Shown here one piece after another: positions 1 to 9,017 of a DNA stretch of 64,000 nt (position 1 is the first letter of the stretch; the number at the start of each line of letters is the position of its first letter). The DNA lies in NCBI RefSeq assembly GCF_017255185.1, contig NZ_JAFKCZ010000001.1, positions 310,001 to 374,000 of the forward strand, given 5' to 3'. The position numbers were made by a program, and so were the translations under genes. A model generated the notes under the pieces. That model had not been told where the DNA came from. It saw nothing but the letters and a program-made list of their open reading frames with translations, and did no database searches. This DNA comes from Parahaliea mediterranea (lineage in GTDB: Bacteria > Pseudomonadota > Gammaproteobacteria > Pseudomonadales > Halieaceae).

Positions 1-585
1 CACCACGTCCAGGAAAATGTGGTTGACCTCCACCAGCTCGAAGCCCGCCGCCACCACATTATCCACGGTCCTGCGGTTCATCGCCGGCCCGAGTTTCTCG
101 GTCAGCAGGCTCATCAGGTTCATCATGCCGCGAAAGGGATAGAACCGGCTCCCGGTGTGCTCGAACATGCACAGCTCCGCGCCGGGCTTCATCACCCGGT
201 ACAGGGACCGCAGGCCGTTCACCGGGTCCGGCACCGAGCAGAAGGTGCAGGAGGTGAAGACCTGGTCGAAGTGGTTGTCGTCGAATTCCAGTTCGTGCAC
301 ATCCATCACCCGGGCCTCCAGCTCGCCGTCATAGGCCGCCACCCGTGGCGCGGCCACCGCCAGCATGGCCGGGCTGATGTCGATGGCGGTGATGCGCTTG
401 CCCGGCGGGAAGGCGGCGATGTCCAGCCCGGTGCCCAGGGCCATGAACAGGATGTCGCCGTCGCCCATGCGCCCGAACAACCTTTCCTTGTGCGGCCGCC
501 AGCGCACTTCGGCGCCGCGGCCGGCCATCAGGTCGAAGGTGGGCGCGGCCTTGTCCCACTTGGCCTGTGTCAGCGTATCAACCAT
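1..585 (-). CDS. Class I SAM-dependent methyltransferase (3' part cut off by window edge)
   Basis: The reading frame starts at ATG 585 and stays open for all 195 codons to the window edge, so the C-terminus is missing. It begins MVDTLTQAKWDKAAPTFDLM, typical of small UbiE/PmtA-like methyltransferases. The SAM-binding glycine motif is seen as ALGTGLDIAAF and is followed by the acidic motif AIDISPAML. Later the chain reads EFDDNHFDQVFTSCTFCSVPDP and YRVMKPGAELCMFEH, the usual motif 4 to 6 region of Methyltransf_11/25 proteins. The substrate cannot be read; a phospholipid (phosphatidylethanolamine) or quinone-type methyltransferase is plausible by resemblance only. Its start overlaps the stop of the upstream membrane protein by 8 nt, so the two are probably translated as a pair. 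Confidence 0.85.
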   Translation of the reverse strand, partial: MVDTLTQAKWDKAAPTFDLMAGRGAEVRWRPHKERLFGRMGDGDILFMALGTGLDIAAFPPGKRITAIDISPAMLAVAAPRVAAYDGELEARVMDVHELEFDDNHFDQVFTSCTFCSVPDPVNGLRSLYRVMKPGAELCMFEHTGSRFYPFRGMMNLMSLLTEKLGPAMNRRTVDNVVAAGFELVEVNHIFLDVV

Positions 586-976
586 TGCGGCTGTCCTCCC
601 GCGCTGGCGGCTGGACGCCGCGCAGGCTGTTATTGGTGATCCACACCGCGACAATGCAGGCGAGCCCGCACACCGCGCCCTCCACCAGGGCCTGGCCGCC
701 GCCGACGGCGCCCATGGTGGCGCGCATGCCCACGACCATGCCGGCAACCATGCCGGTCAGCATCAGCGGCACCATCACCTCCATCGCCCCGAAACAGGCG
801 CCGAATGGCAGCCACAGCAGGGTGGCCAGCACCATGCCCAGGGCCATGGCGAGCAGCATGACCAGCCACATATTCCAGTCCTGTGGCGTCAGCAGCCACA
901 CCAGCCAGCCGATGATGGCGCCGCCAGCCACATTGCTGAACAGATCGCCCAGCACGAAAAACAATCGTTGATCCAC
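578..976 (-). CDS. Small integral membrane protein, function unknown
   Basis: This is a 132-residue protein beginning MDQRLFFVLGDLF. About four hydrophobic segments can be read, near residues 5-29, 36-58, 65-88 and 95-114. The short tail RGVQPPAREDSRNG is charged. Glycine and methionine are frequent in the helices. I do not recognise the family. It lies immediately upstream of the methyltransferase and overlaps its start by 8 nt, which suggests co-translation and perhaps a shared role in membrane lipid chemistry, but nothing in the sequence shows an active site. The gene is divergent from pyrB. Confidence 0.7.
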   Translation of the reverse strand: MDQRLFFVLGDLFSNVAGGAIIGWLVWLLTPQDWNMWLVMLLAMALGMVLATLLWLPFGACFGAMEVMVPLMLTGMVAGMVVGMRATMGAVGGGQALVEGAVCGLACIVAVWITNNSLRGVQPPAREDSRNG

Positions 977-1027
977 GGAGGGCCTCCTTGAGCCGTTCCC
1001 GAGCTATCCCCAAGTATTGCCGTCACC

Positions 1028-1033
1028 TATAAT
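1028..1033 (+). promoter_or_regulatory. Candidate -10 box (TATAAT) for pyrB
   Basis: A perfect TATAAT hexamer lies 32 nt before the pyrB start codon in the divergent intergenic region. No good -35 hexamer is seen 16-18 nt upstream, so the promoter would be weak or activator dependent. The expected leader of about 25 nt is too short for an attenuator. Confidence 0.4.
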
Positions 1034-1065
1034 GCACCGGAATCCCCATTTATTGGAGCCCCTTC

Positions 1066-2079
1066 GTGCAGTTCGCCGGCAGCCATATTCTCTCCGTCAC
1101 CCAGTTCGAGCGCGCTGATGTCGAACGCATTTTCGCCGTGGCCGATCGCATGCAGCCCTACGCCCATCGCGAGCGCGTGACCAAGGTGCTGGACGGCGCC
1201 ATTCTGGGCTCGATGTTCTTCGAGCCCAGCACCCGTACTCGGGTGAGCTTTGGCAGTGCCTTTAACCTGCTGGGGGGGGAAGTGCGCGAGACCACCGGTT
1301 TCGAGAACTCCGCTATCGCCAAGGGCGAGTCCCTGTACGATACCGCGCGGGTGCTCAGCGGCTATTCCGATGTGATCGCCATGCGCCACCCGGCGGAGGG
1401 CTCGGTCGCGGAATTCGCCGCCGCCAGCCGGGTGCCGGTGATCAATGGCGGCGACGGCGCCAACGAGCACCCCAGCCAGGCCCTGCTCGACCTGTACACC
1501 ATCAAGAAGGAGCTGGCCGGTCGCGGGCGCGGTATCGACCAGCTGCGCATCGCCATGGTTGGCGACCTGCGCTACGGGCGCACGGTGCACTCCCTGTGCA
1601 AGCTGCTGTGCCTGTTCAAGGGTGTCCAGGTGGTGCTGGTGTCGCCCCAGGAGCTGTGCATGCCGCCGGCGATCGTCGAGGAATTGCGCGAGGCCGGACA
1701 CGACGTGATGACCTCCGAGGTGCTCGAGGCCAGTATTGCCCATGTGGACATCGTCTACTCCACTCGCATCCAGGAGGAGCGCTTCAGCTCCCAGCAGGAG
1801 GCGGATTTGTACCGCGGCCGCTTCCGTCTCAACCAGTCCATCTATACCCAGCACTGCGAACCCAATACGGTGATCATGCACCCGCTGCCGCGGGACTCCC
1901 GCGATACCGCCCGCGAGCTGGACGACGATCTCAACGACAACCCCAACCTGGCCATCTTCCGCCAGACCGACAACGGGGTGCTGGTGCGCATGGCGCTGTT
2001 CGCCCTGGTGCTGGACGTGGTGGAGCAGGTGGACGCGCACGCCCGGGACGTCAACTGGTACACGGCGGGCCGTTTCTGA
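1066..2079 (+). CDS. pyrB: Aspartate carbamoyltransferase catalytic chain
   Basis: It catalyses carbamoyl phosphate plus aspartate to carbamoyl aspartate, the committed step of pyrimidine synthesis, in the cytosol. The 337-residue chain starts at GTG 1066. It carries the carbamoyl-phosphate motif FEPSTRTR (S55-T56-R57-T58-R59), then VIAMRHPAEGS, NGGDGANEHPSQ, MVGDLRYGRTVHS and IMHPLPRDSR, all diagnostic of the family. It matches the E. coli-type catalytic chain closely along its length rather than the shorter DHOase-linked type. No pyrI regulatory chain follows: the next gene, a NUDIX hydrolase, overlaps the stop codon. The enzyme may therefore work without the classical regulatory subunit, or pyrI may be elsewhere. 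Confidence 0.95.
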   Translation: MQFAGSHILSVTQFERADVERIFAVADRMQPYAHRERVTKVLDGAILGSMFFEPSTRTRVSFGSAFNLLGGEVRETTGFENSAIAKGESLYDTARVLSGYSDVIAMRHPAEGSVAEFAAASRVPVINGGDGANEHPSQALLDLYTIKKELAGRGRGIDQLRIAMVGDLRYGRTVHSLCKLLCLFKGVQVVLVSPQELCMPPAIVEELREAGHDVMTSEVLEASIAHVDIVYSTRIQEERFSSQQEADLYRGRFRLNQSIYTQHCEPNTVIMHPLPRDSRDTARELDDDLNDNPNLAIFRQTDNGVLVRMALFALVLDVVEQVDAHARDVNWYTAGRF

Positions 2080-2696
2080 TGGCCTTTGCCTTGCGTTTTG
2101 GCGCCGACGCGGTGCGTGTTCTGGAGCAGGAGGCGGTCTACGACGGCCACTTCTCGGTGCGCCGCCTCACCCTGCAGCACCGCTGCTTTGGCGGCGGCTG
2201 GAGCGCACCCCTCAAGCGCGAGGTGTTCGACCGCGGCGACGCGGTGGGTGTGCTGCCCTACGACCCGGAGGACGACAGCCTGGTGCTGATCGAGCAGTTC
2301 CGCCCCGGCGCCCTGCGCGGCAGCGACTCGCCGTGGATGCTGGAGCTGGTGGCGGGGGTGGTGGAGCCCGGGGAGACCGATACCGACGTGGTCCACCGCG
2401 AGGCCATGGAGGAGGCCGGCTGCGAACTCAGCGAGCTGCTCCCCATCGCGCGCTATTACCCCAGCGCCGGCGCCTGTTCCGAGCAGGTGCGTTTGTTCTG
2501 TGGCCGGGTGACCCGGGCTGGCGTGGGCGGTATCCACGGTGAAGACAGCGAGGGCGAGGATATCCTGGTGCATTCGGTGCCGCGCGCCGACGCCCTGCGG
2601 CTGCTGCGGGAGGATCGCATAGCCAACGGCCACACCCTGGTCGCGCTGCAGTGGCTGGCCCTGCAGGGGGATGAACTGCGCCGGCGCTGGACCTGA
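2079..2696 (+). CDS. nudF: NUDIX hydrolase, ADP-ribose pyrophosphatase type
   Basis: The 205-residue protein starts at ATG 2079, whose A is the last base of the pyrB stop codon (TGATG), so translation is coupled. The full NUDIX box is present: GVVEPGE, seven residues, REAMEEAGCE, fitting G-x5-E-x7-REU-x-EE-x-G. Upstream, GDAVGVLPYDPEDDSLVLIE and QFRPGALRG are typical of NudF/TrgB ADP-ribose diphosphatases, which split ADP-ribose into AMP and ribose 5-phosphate in the cytosol. The substrate is inferred from family resemblance. Overlap with pyrB and 12 nt spacing to murJ suggest one transcript. Ribose 5-phosphate is the precursor of PRPP, so a nucleotide-salvage link to pyrB is conceivable. Confidence 0.88.
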   Translation: MAFALRFGADAVRVLEQEAVYDGHFSVRRLTLQHRCFGGGWSAPLKREVFDRGDAVGVLPYDPEDDSLVLIEQFRPGALRGSDSPWMLELVAGVVEPGETDTDVVHREAMEEAGCELSELLPIARYYPSAGACSEQVRLFCGRVTRAGVGGIHGEDSEGEDILVHSVPRADALRLLREDRIANGHTLVALQWLALQGDELRRRWT

Positions 2697-2708
2697 CACC
2701 GGCCCCGC

Positions 2709-4328
2709 ATGAGCGACGCGCCAAGCCAGCAGCCCGGCCCCGACCGATCCCGGCCCCGCCCCGGCCTGTTGCGCTCCAGCGCCCTGGTGGGCGCCATGAC
2801 CATGTTGTCCCGGGTCCTGGGGCTGATCCGCGATATCGTTATCGCCGCCACCGTGGGCGCCAGCGCTTACGCGGACGCATTCTTCGTGGCGTTCAAGATA
2901 CCCAACTTCCTGCGCCGGCTGTTCGCCGAGGGGGCTTTTGCCCAGGCCTTCGTGCCGGTGCTGGCGGACTACCGGGAGCGGGGCAGCGCGGCGGCCGTGC
3001 GCGAGCTGCTCAATCGGGTGGCCGGAGTGCTCGGGGGGACCCTGGTCATGGTGACCGCGGTGGCCGTTGTCGCGGCGCCGCTGGTGGCGGGGCTGTTCGC
3101 CCCGGGTTTTGTCGACGACCCGGGCAAGTTCCGGGCCACCACCGATATGGTGCGCATTACCTTCCCCTACCTGGCGCTGATTTCAATGACGGGGCTGTGC
3201 GGCGCCATCCTCAACAGTTACGGCCGTTTCGCGGTGCCCGCCTTCACCCCGGTGTTCCTCAATCTCTCGCTGATCGGCGCCGCCATCCTGGCGGCGCCGC
3301 ACTTCGCCGAGCCGGTCTACGCCCTGGCCTGGGGGGTGATGATCGCCGGGGTGGTGCAGTTGCTGTTCCAGCTGCCCTTCCTGTACCGCCTGGACCTGGT
3401 GCCGCGACCGGTCTGGGATACCCGGGACGCGGGTGTGCGGCGCATACTCAAGTTGATGGTGCCGGCCCTGTTCGGGGTGTCGGTGAGCCAGCTCAACCTG
3501 CTGCTGGACACGGTGTTGGCCTCTTTCCTGCCCACCGGCAGCGTGTCCTGGCTGTACTATTCCGATCGTCTCGCCGAGCTGCCCCTGGGGGTGTTCGGCA
3601 TTGCGGTGGCCACGGTTATTCTGCCCAGCCTGTCGGCCCACCGCGCCGCCGCCCGCAGCGAGGACTTCACCCTCACCCTCGACTGGGCGGTGCGCATGAT
3701 CCTGCTGGTGGCGGTGCCGGCGGCAGTGGCCCTGGTGGTGTTGGCGGAGCCCATCCTGGTGACCCTGTTCCAGTACGGCGAACTGGGGGCGCGGGACGTG
3801 CGCATGGCCAGTTACAGCCTGCAGGCCTACAGCCTTGGCCTGATCGCCTTCATGCTGATCAAGGTGCTGGCCCCGGGTTACTACGCCCGCCAGGACATGG
3901 TCACCCCGGTGAAAATTGGCATTCGCGCGATGGTGGCCAATATGGTCCTCAATCTGCTGTTCGTGGTGCCGCTGTATATTTACTTCAACCTGGGGCATGT
4001 GGGCCTGGCCTTGGCCACCAGCGCCTCGGCCTGGCTCAACGCGGTACTGTTGCTGCGCGGCTTGCTGCGCGAGGGCGTGTTCCGTTTCCAGCCGGGCTGG
4101 GGGCGTTTTGTCCTGCGGCTGCTGGTGGCTACCGGGTTGATGGCCCTGGTGGCGGCGGTCCTGGTGCCCGGCGTGGACCAGTTGCAGGCCATGACCTGGC
4201 CGTTGCGGGCGCTGTGGATCGGCCTGGTCTGCGCTGGCGGCGGTCTCGCTTACCTGCTGGCCCAGCTGGCCCTGGGCACGCGCCTGGCCCAGCTGCGCAC
4301 GCCCCGAGCCTCTTCCGCGGTCGAATAA
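2709..4328 (+). CDS. murJ: Lipid II flippase MurJ
   Basis: MurJ moves undecaprenyl-linked lipid II across the inner membrane for peptidoglycan synthesis. The 539-residue protein has about 14 hydrophobic segments, the normal length and topology of the MOP/MVF family. Family signatures near the N-terminus include SRVLGLIRDIVIAATVGAS, ADAFFVAFKIPNFLRR and FAEGAFAQAFVPVL. The start at ATG 2709 gives a short proline-rich cytosolic tail before the first helix; MLSRVLG further on is too deep to be the start. The last two codons and the TAA stop (4320-4328) lie inside a REP-type palindrome, so the repeat supplies the MurJ C-terminus. It is followed by a long REP array and then ribF on the same strand, as in related gammaproteobacteria. 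Confidence 0.95.
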   Translation: MSDAPSQQPGPDRSRPRPGLLRSSALVGAMTMLSRVLGLIRDIVIAATVGASAYADAFFVAFKIPNFLRRLFAEGAFAQAFVPVLADYRERGSAAAVRELLNRVAGVLGGTLVMVTAVAVVAAPLVAGLFAPGFVDDPGKFRATTDMVRITFPYLALISMTGLCGAILNSYGRFAVPAFTPVFLNLSLIGAAILAAPHFAEPVYALAWGVMIAGVVQLLFQLPFLYRLDLVPRPVWDTRDAGVRRILKLMVPALFGVSVSQLNLLLDTVLASFLPTGSVSWLYYSDRLAELPLGVFGIAVATVILPSLSAHRAAARSEDFTLTLDWAVRMILLVAVPAAVALVVLAEPILVTLFQYGELGARDVRMASYSLQAYSLGLIAFMLIKVLAPGYYARQDMVTPVKIGIRAMVANMVLNLLFVVPLYIYFNLGHVGLALATSASAWLNAVLLLRGLLREGVFRFQPGWGRFVLRLLVATGLMALVAAVLVPGVDQLQAMTWPLRALWIGLVCAGGGLAYLLAQLALGTRLAQLRTPRASSAVE

Positions 4329-4636
4329 ATTCGACCCTACAGGAGAGCGCTAACCACCCGCAGGGCCGAATCCATTCGACCAACCACAAGAGCCGCACCC
4401 CTGTAGGGTCGAATTCATTCGACCAACCGCGAGACCCGCCCCCTGTAGGGTCGAATTTATTCGACCAACCGCGAGATCCGCCCCCCCGCAGGGCCGAATT
4501 CATTCGACCAACCGCGAGACCCGCCCCCCGCAGGGCCGAATTCATTCGACCAACCGCGAGACCCACCCCCTGTAGGGTCGAATTCATTCGACCAACCACA
4601 AGAGCCGGACCCCCCGCAGGGTCGACCCATTCCGCC
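4319..4636 (+). repeat. REP array: 1 reverse plus 7 tandem GTAG/GCAG-headed palindromes
   Basis: Eight copies of a 22-nt element are seen: a GTAG (or GCAG) head followed by an 8-nt arm, a 2-nt loop and the complementary arm. The canonical arms are GGTCGAAT and ATTCGACC. Copies lie at 4319-4340 (reverse, ending CTAC), 4360-4381, 4403-4424, 4445-4466, 4488-4509, 4530-4551, 4572-4593 and a decayed one at 4616-4636. The seven forward copies repeat every 42-44 nt, with a similar AACCGCGAGACCC-type spacer each time. Copies 2, 5 and 6 have GGCCGAAT on the left but ATTCGACC on the right, so one stem pair is lost. The head-plus-hairpin layout matches REPs mobilised by RAYT transposases; no such transposase is in the window. 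Confidence 0.9.
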
Positions 4637-4679
4637 AATCATCCTGCAGCAAACCATAGGATAAGCCCGCCGCTTTCCG

Positions 4680-4685
4680 TATAAT
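4680..4685 (+). promoter_or_regulatory. Candidate -10 box (TATAAT) for ribF
   Basis: A perfect TATAAT lies 50 nt upstream of the ribF ATG, just after the REP array. No convincing -35 hexamer is visible at the right distance. It would separate ribF-ileS-lspA-fkpB-ispH transcription from murJ. Confidence 0.4.
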
Positions 4686-4735
4686 CGCGGGTTTGAGTTG
4701 ATAATGGGCCGTCAACGGGCCCTGATACCGGTGCC

Positions 4736-5677
4736 ATGGAGCTGATTCGAGGCCTGCACAATTTACGGCCCAGACACCGCGGGTGTGTGGCCACGATCGG
4801 GGCCTTCGACGGGGTGCATCTGGGCCACCAGGCGGTGATCCGTCACTTGCTGGACAAGGCCCGGGAACTCGGGTTGCCATCGGTGGTGATCGTGTTCGAA
4901 CCCCTGCCGCGGGAGTACCTGCTTCCGCTCAAGGCCCCGGCGCGGCTGATGAGTTTTCGCGAGAAGTTCCGCGCCCTCGAGGCCCTGGGCGTGGACCGGG
5001 TACTGCGCATCCGCTTTACCGAGGCCTTGCGTAATATGACGGCCCAGGCCTTTGCCGACACAGTGTTTGTTGCCGGGCTCGGGGTGCGCGCCCTGGTGCT
5101 GGGGGACGACTTCCGCTTCGGCAACGATCGCGAGGGCGATCTCCAGTTCCTGCGCGAGCAGGGGCGGCGCCACGGTTACGAGGCCGGCCCCACCCCCACT
5201 TTCGAGCTGGCGGGCGAGCGGGTCAGCAGCACGCGCGTACGCAAGGCCCTGGCGGACGCCGATTTCGAGTTGGCGGAGCGGCTGCTCAGCCGGCCCTACA
5301 GCATCGCCGGCAAGGTGGTTTACGGCCGCCAATTGGGGCGCGAACTGGGTTTTCCCACGGCGAACATGGAGCTACACCGGCTGCGCGCCCCCCTGTCGGG
5401 GGTGTACGTGGTCTCGGTTCGCGGCGCGGGCCTGGAGCAGACCCACGGCGTGGCCAATGTGGGCACGCGGCCCACGGTCAACGACAGCATCAAGGCCAAT
5501 CTCGAGGTGCACCTGCTGGATCGGAACTGCAACCTGTACGGCAAGCACATAGAGGTCACCTTCCTGCACAAGGTGCGGGACGAGCAAAAATTCGACGCCA
5601 TCCCGCAGTTGCGGGAGCAGATCGGCAAGGACATCGCCACGGCCCGGGACTGGTTGGCCGGGCATGCGACACAGTGA
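4736..5677 (+). CDS. ribF: Bifunctional riboflavin kinase / FAD synthetase
   Basis: RibF phosphorylates riboflavin to FMN and adenylates FMN to FAD in the cytosol. The 313-residue chain is of normal length. The N-terminal adenylyltransferase half shows [10 protein letters not shown] (H28-L-G-H31, the nucleotidyltransferase HxGH motif) and later [13 protein letters not shown]. The C-terminal flavokinase half begins around residue 185 with [19 protein letters not shown], then GVYVV and VANVGTRPT, all family hallmarks. It is first in the ribF-ileS-lspA-fkpB-ispH string. Its stop codon overlaps an alternative upstream start of ileS, so expression is likely linked. Confidence 0.96.
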   Translation: MELIRGLHNLRPRHRGCVATIGAFDGVHLGHQAVIRHLLDKARELGLPSVVIVFEPLPREYLLPLKAPARLMSFREKFRALEALGVDRVLRIRFTEALRNMTAQAFADTVFVAGLGVRALVLGDDFRFGNDREGDLQFLREQGRRHGYEAGPTPTFELAGERVSSTRVRKALADADFELAERLLSRPYSIAGKVVYGRQLGRELGFPTANMELHRLRAPLSGVYVVSVRGAGLEQTHGVANVGTRPTVNDSIKANLEVHLLDRNCNLYGKHIEVTFLHKVRDEQKFDAIPQLREQIGKDIATARDWLAGHATQ

Positions 5678-5697
5678 ATGACGGGTTAGACGACGGA

Positions 5698-8502
5698 ATG
5701 AGCGAGTACAAAGACACCTTGAACCTGCCCCAGACGGCCTTCCCCATGAAGGCCAGCCTGGCCCAGCGCGAACCGCAGCGCCTGAATCAGTGGCAGGAGA
5801 TGGACCTGTACGGCAAGATACGCCGGGCCGCCGCGGGGCGCCCGAAATTCATCCTCCACGACGGCCCGCCCTACGCCAATGGCGAGCTGCATGTGGGCCA
5901 CGGCGTCAATAAGATCCTCAAGGACATTATCGTCAAGTCCCGTGGCCTGGCGGGCTTCGACGCCCCCTATGTGCCCGGTTGGGACTGCCACGGCCTGCCC
6001 ATCGAACTGAACGTCGAGAAAAAGGTGGGCAAGCCCGGTGGCAAGGTAACGCCCGCGCAGTTCCGGCAGAAGTGCCGCGAGTACGCGGCCAAGCAAGTGG
6101 ATGCCCAGCGCGAGGATTTCGTGCGCATGGGGGTGCTGGGCGACTGGGACAATCCTTACCTGACCATGAATTTCCGCTTCGAGGCGGATATCGTGCGCAC
6201 CCTGTCGAGGATCATCGACAACGGTCACCTGCACAAGGGCTTCAAGCCGGTGCACTGGTGCATGGACTGCGGCTCCGCCCTGGCGGAGGCCGAGGTGGAG
6301 TACAAGGACAAGCACTCTCCGGCTATCGACGTGGCCTACGTCGCGCTGGACCCGGCGGCGGTCAACGCCGCCTGCGGCAGCGACTACACCGGCGAGATCG
6401 CGGTGCCGATCTGGACCACCACCCCCTGGACGCTGCCGGCGAGCATGGCCGTCAGCCTGCACCCGGATTTGGATTACGTCCTCATTGAGGGCGATGGCCG
6501 CGCACTGCTGGTGGCCGAGGAACTGGCACCGGCCTGCGCCGAACGCTTCGGCCTGCCGGGGGTGACCGTGCTCGGGCGCTGCAAGGGCGCGGCGCTGGAA
6601 AGGCAGTTGCTGCGGCACCCCTTCCTGGAGCGGCAGGTGCCCGTGGTGCTGGGCGAGCACGTGACCACCGACGCCGGTACCGGCGCGGTGCACACCGCCC
6701 CGGCCCATGGCCAGGACGACTTCGCGGTGGGCCAGCGGTACGGTCTCGAGGTGTACAATCCCGTTGGCGGCAACGGGGTTTACCTGCCGGAAACGCCGCT
6801 TTTCGCCGGCCAGCATGTGATGAAGGCCAATGCCGCGATCGTGGAATTGTTGCGGGACAAGGGCGTCCTGCTGCACCACGAGGACTACGAGCACTCTTAT
6901 CCTCACTGCTGGCGGCACAAGACGCCGATTATCTTCCGCGCCACGCCGCAGTGGTTCGTGAGCATGCAGCAGCAGGGCTTGCTGCAGGGAGCCAAGGCGG
7001 CGGTGGAAAACGTGCGCTGGCTGCCCGAGTGGGGCAAGGCCCGCATTGACGCCATGCTCGCCAACCGCCCCGACTGGTGTATTTCGCGCCAGCGCACCTG
7101 GGGCGTTCCCATCGCCCTGTTTATCCACGTCGAGAGCGGCGAGCTGCACCCGCGTACCGCCGAGCTTATGGAGCAGGTGGCCCAGCGCATCGAGGAACAG
7201 GGCATCGACGCCTGGTTTGACCTCGAGCCCGCGGAATTGCTGGGGGAGGAAGCCGCCGACTACGAAAAAGTCACCGATACCCTGGATGTCTGGTTCGACT
7301 CCGGCGTGACCCACGCCTGCGTGTTGCGCCAGCGCGAGGGCCTGCAAGCCCCCGCGGACCTCTATCTCGAGGGCTCCGACCAGCATCGCGGCTGGTTCCA
7401 GTCCTCCCTGCTGACCGGCATCGGCGCCTACGGCGAGGCCCCCTACAAGAGTGTGCTCACCCACGGATTCACCGTGGACGGGCAGGGCCGCAAAATGTCC
7501 AAGTCGCTGGGCAATATTATCCCGGCGAAGAAGGCAATGAACGACCTGGGCGCCGACATCCTGCGCCTGTGGGTGGCGGGGGCCGATTTCCGCGGCGAAA
7601 TCGCGGTGTCGGACGAGATCTTCAAGCGCACCGGCGACGCCTACCGGCGCATCCGCAACACCGCCCGCTTCCTGCTGTCCAACCTCAACGGCTTCGATCC
7701 CGCGCGGCACGCCCTGCCGACGGGTGAACTGCTGTCTCTGGACCGCTGGGCGATCGACCGCGCGGCGCAGTTGCAGGCGGAGCTCGAGCAGGACTACGAA
7801 AACTACCAGTTCCACCTCATCTTCCAGAAGCTGCACGCTTTCTGCGCCAATGACCTGGGCGGTTTCTACCTGGACGTGATCAAGGACCGCCAGTACACCA
7901 CCCGCGCCGACAGTGTGGCCCGGCGCTCGGCGCAGACCGCCATGTACCATATTGGCGAGGCCCTGGTGCGCTGGGTGGCCCCCATCCTCAGCTTCACCGC
8001 CGAGGAGATCTGGGAGAACCTGCCCGGAGAACGGGGCGAGTCGGTCTTCCTGGCCCAGTGGTACGACCAGCTGGCGTCTCTCGACACCGGTGCGGCCATG
8101 GGCCGTGAATACTGGGAGCGGGTCATGACGGTACGCGCGGCGGTCAACCGCGAGATCGAGGTCCAGCGCGCCGCGGGCGCGGTTCGCGGCTCCCTGGATA
8201 CCGAGGTCACCCTGTATTGCAGCGACGACCTGCTGGCCGACCTGGAAGCCCTGGGCGACGAGCTGCGTTTCGTGTTGATTACCTCCGGTGCCGCGCTGGC
8301 ATCGCTGGCGGATGCCCCGGCCGATGCCGCCGCCACCGAGATCGAGGGCCTGTGCCTGCAGGTGGCTGTGTCGGGGAGCGACAAGTGCGAGCGCTGCTGG
8401 CACCGTCGCCCCGACGTCGGCAGCCACCAGGCGCATCCGACCCTCTGTGGGCGCTGCGTGGAAAACATCGAGGGGCCCGGCGAACAGCGTCGGTTTGCCT
8501 GA
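5698..8502 (+). CDS. ileS: Isoleucyl-tRNA synthetase
   Basis: IleS charges tRNA-Ile with isoleucine and edits mischarged valine. From ATG 5698 the protein has 934 residues and begins [17 protein letters not shown], matching the known N-terminus (MSDYKSTLNLPET in E. coli). An upstream in-frame ATG at 5674 would add eight residues and overlap the ribF stop; I prefer 5698 on homology. The HIGH motif is H65-V-G-H68 and the KMSKS loop is at residues 599-603. The editing domain between them reads [11 protein letters not shown]. The C-terminal zinc ribbon has CERCW and [10 protein letters not shown], placing this enzyme in the common bacterial zinc-bearing class. The next gene, lspA, starts 6 nt later. 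Confidence 0.97.
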   Translation: MSEYKDTLNLPQTAFPMKASLAQREPQRLNQWQEMDLYGKIRRAAAGRPKFILHDGPPYANGELHVGHGVNKILKDIIVKSRGLAGFDAPYVPGWDCHGLPIELNVEKKVGKPGGKVTPAQFRQKCREYAAKQVDAQREDFVRMGVLGDWDNPYLTMNFRFEADIVRTLSRIIDNGHLHKGFKPVHWCMDCGSALAEAEVEYKDKHSPAIDVAYVALDPAAVNAACGSDYTGEIAVPIWTTTPWTLPASMAVSLHPDLDYVLIEGDGRALLVAEELAPACAERFGLPGVTVLGRCKGAALERQLLRHPFLERQVPVVLGEHVTTDAGTGAVHTAPAHGQDDFAVGQRYGLEVYNPVGGNGVYLPETPLFAGQHVMKANAAIVELLRDKGVLLHHEDYEHSYPHCWRHKTPIIFRATPQWFVSMQQQGLLQGAKAAVENVRWLPEWGKARIDAMLANRPDWCISRQRTWGVPIALFIHVESGELHPRTAELMEQVAQRIEEQGIDAWFDLEPAELLGEEAADYEKVTDTLDVWFDSGVTHACVLRQREGLQAPADLYLEGSDQHRGWFQSSLLTGIGAYGEAPYKSVLTHGFTVDGQGRKMSKSLGNIIPAKKAMNDLGADILRLWVAGADFRGEIAVSDEIFKRTGDAYRRIRNTARFLLSNLNGFDPARHALPTGELLSLDRWAIDRAAQLQAELEQDYENYQFHLIFQKLHAFCANDLGGFYLDVIKDRQYTTRADSVARRSAQTAMYHIGEALVRWVAPILSFTAEEIWENLPGERGESVFLAQWYDQLASLDTGAAMGREYWERVMTVRAAVNREIEVQRAAGAVRGSLDTEVTLYCSDDLLADLEALGDELRFVLITSGAALASLADAPADAAATEIEGLCLQVAVSGSDKCERCWHRRPDVGSHQAHPTLCGRCVENIEGPGEQRRFA

Positions 8503-8507
8503 TCGAC

Positions 8508-9011
8508 ATGACGACTCGCAATGGCGTGGCCGCCTGGCGCTGGTATCTGTTGGCCGTGGCGGTCATTGCGCTGGACCAGTACACCAAGTCCCTGGCTTCC
8601 GGCGCTTTGCAGTACGGGCAGCCGGTGGAGATATTTTCCTGGTTCAACCTTACCCTGCAGCACAATACCGGTGCCGCCTTCAGCTTCCTCAGTGACGCCG
8701 GCGGCTGGCAGCGCTATTTCTTCACCGGCATCGCGGTGGTGGTCGGCGCCGTACTGGCGATCTGGTTGTACCGCCTGCCGCGCAACCAGCGCCTGCTGGC
8801 CCTGAGCCTGGCGCTGGTGCTGGGTGGCGCCGTGGGCAACCTTTGGGACCGATTGGTGTTGGGCTACGTGGTGGACTTCATTTCCCTCCACTATGCCGGT
8901 TATTACTTCCCGGCCTTCAACGTGGCCGACTCGGCCATCACCGCCGGCGCCGTCGGCATCATCCTGGACAGTTTCCCGGCTCGCGAACCGGCGGGCGAAC
9001 AAGAGGAGTAG
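8508..9011 (+). CDS. lspA: Lipoprotein signal peptidase (signal peptidase II)
   Basis: LspA cuts the signal peptide of prolipoproteins after lipidation in the inner membrane. From ATG 8508 the protein is 167 residues with four hydrophobic helices. Family motifs are ALDQYTK, FNLTLQHNTGAAFSFL, GGAVGNLWDRL, GYVVDFI and FNVADSAI. The catalytic aspartates are D123 and D141, the same numbers as reported for E. coli LspA. The longer open frame upstream overlaps ileS and has no signal. ATG 8508 is chosen because it sits 6 nt after the ileS stop and precedes the first helix directly. The order ileS-lspA is nearly universal in gammaproteobacteria. Confidence 0.96.
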   Translation: MTTRNGVAAWRWYLLAVAVIALDQYTKSLASGALQYGQPVEIFSWFNLTLQHNTGAAFSFLSDAGGWQRYFFTGIAVVVGAVLAIWLYRLPRNQRLLALSLALVLGGAVGNLWDRLVLGYVVDFISLHYAGYYFPAFNVADSAITAGAVGIILDSFPAREPAGEQEE

Positions 9012-9017
9012 GGCGCT

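Noticed and set aside
4360-4636. CRISPR-like array of regularly spaced palindromes
   Set aside because: The spacers are nearly identical to each other and only about 20 nt, the repeat has a GTAG head and occurs elsewhere singly, and no cas gene is near. It is a REP array.
3197-4684. Long plus-strand open frame with repeated peptide AEFIRPT
   Set aside because: It is a frame shadow of murJ running through the REP array; the palindrome has few stops and yields the same peptide each time.
5686-8436. 916-codon minus-strand open frame opposite ileS
   Set aside because: High-GC codon bias opens antisense frames; the plus strand encodes a complete IleS and the antisense product has no recognisable motif.
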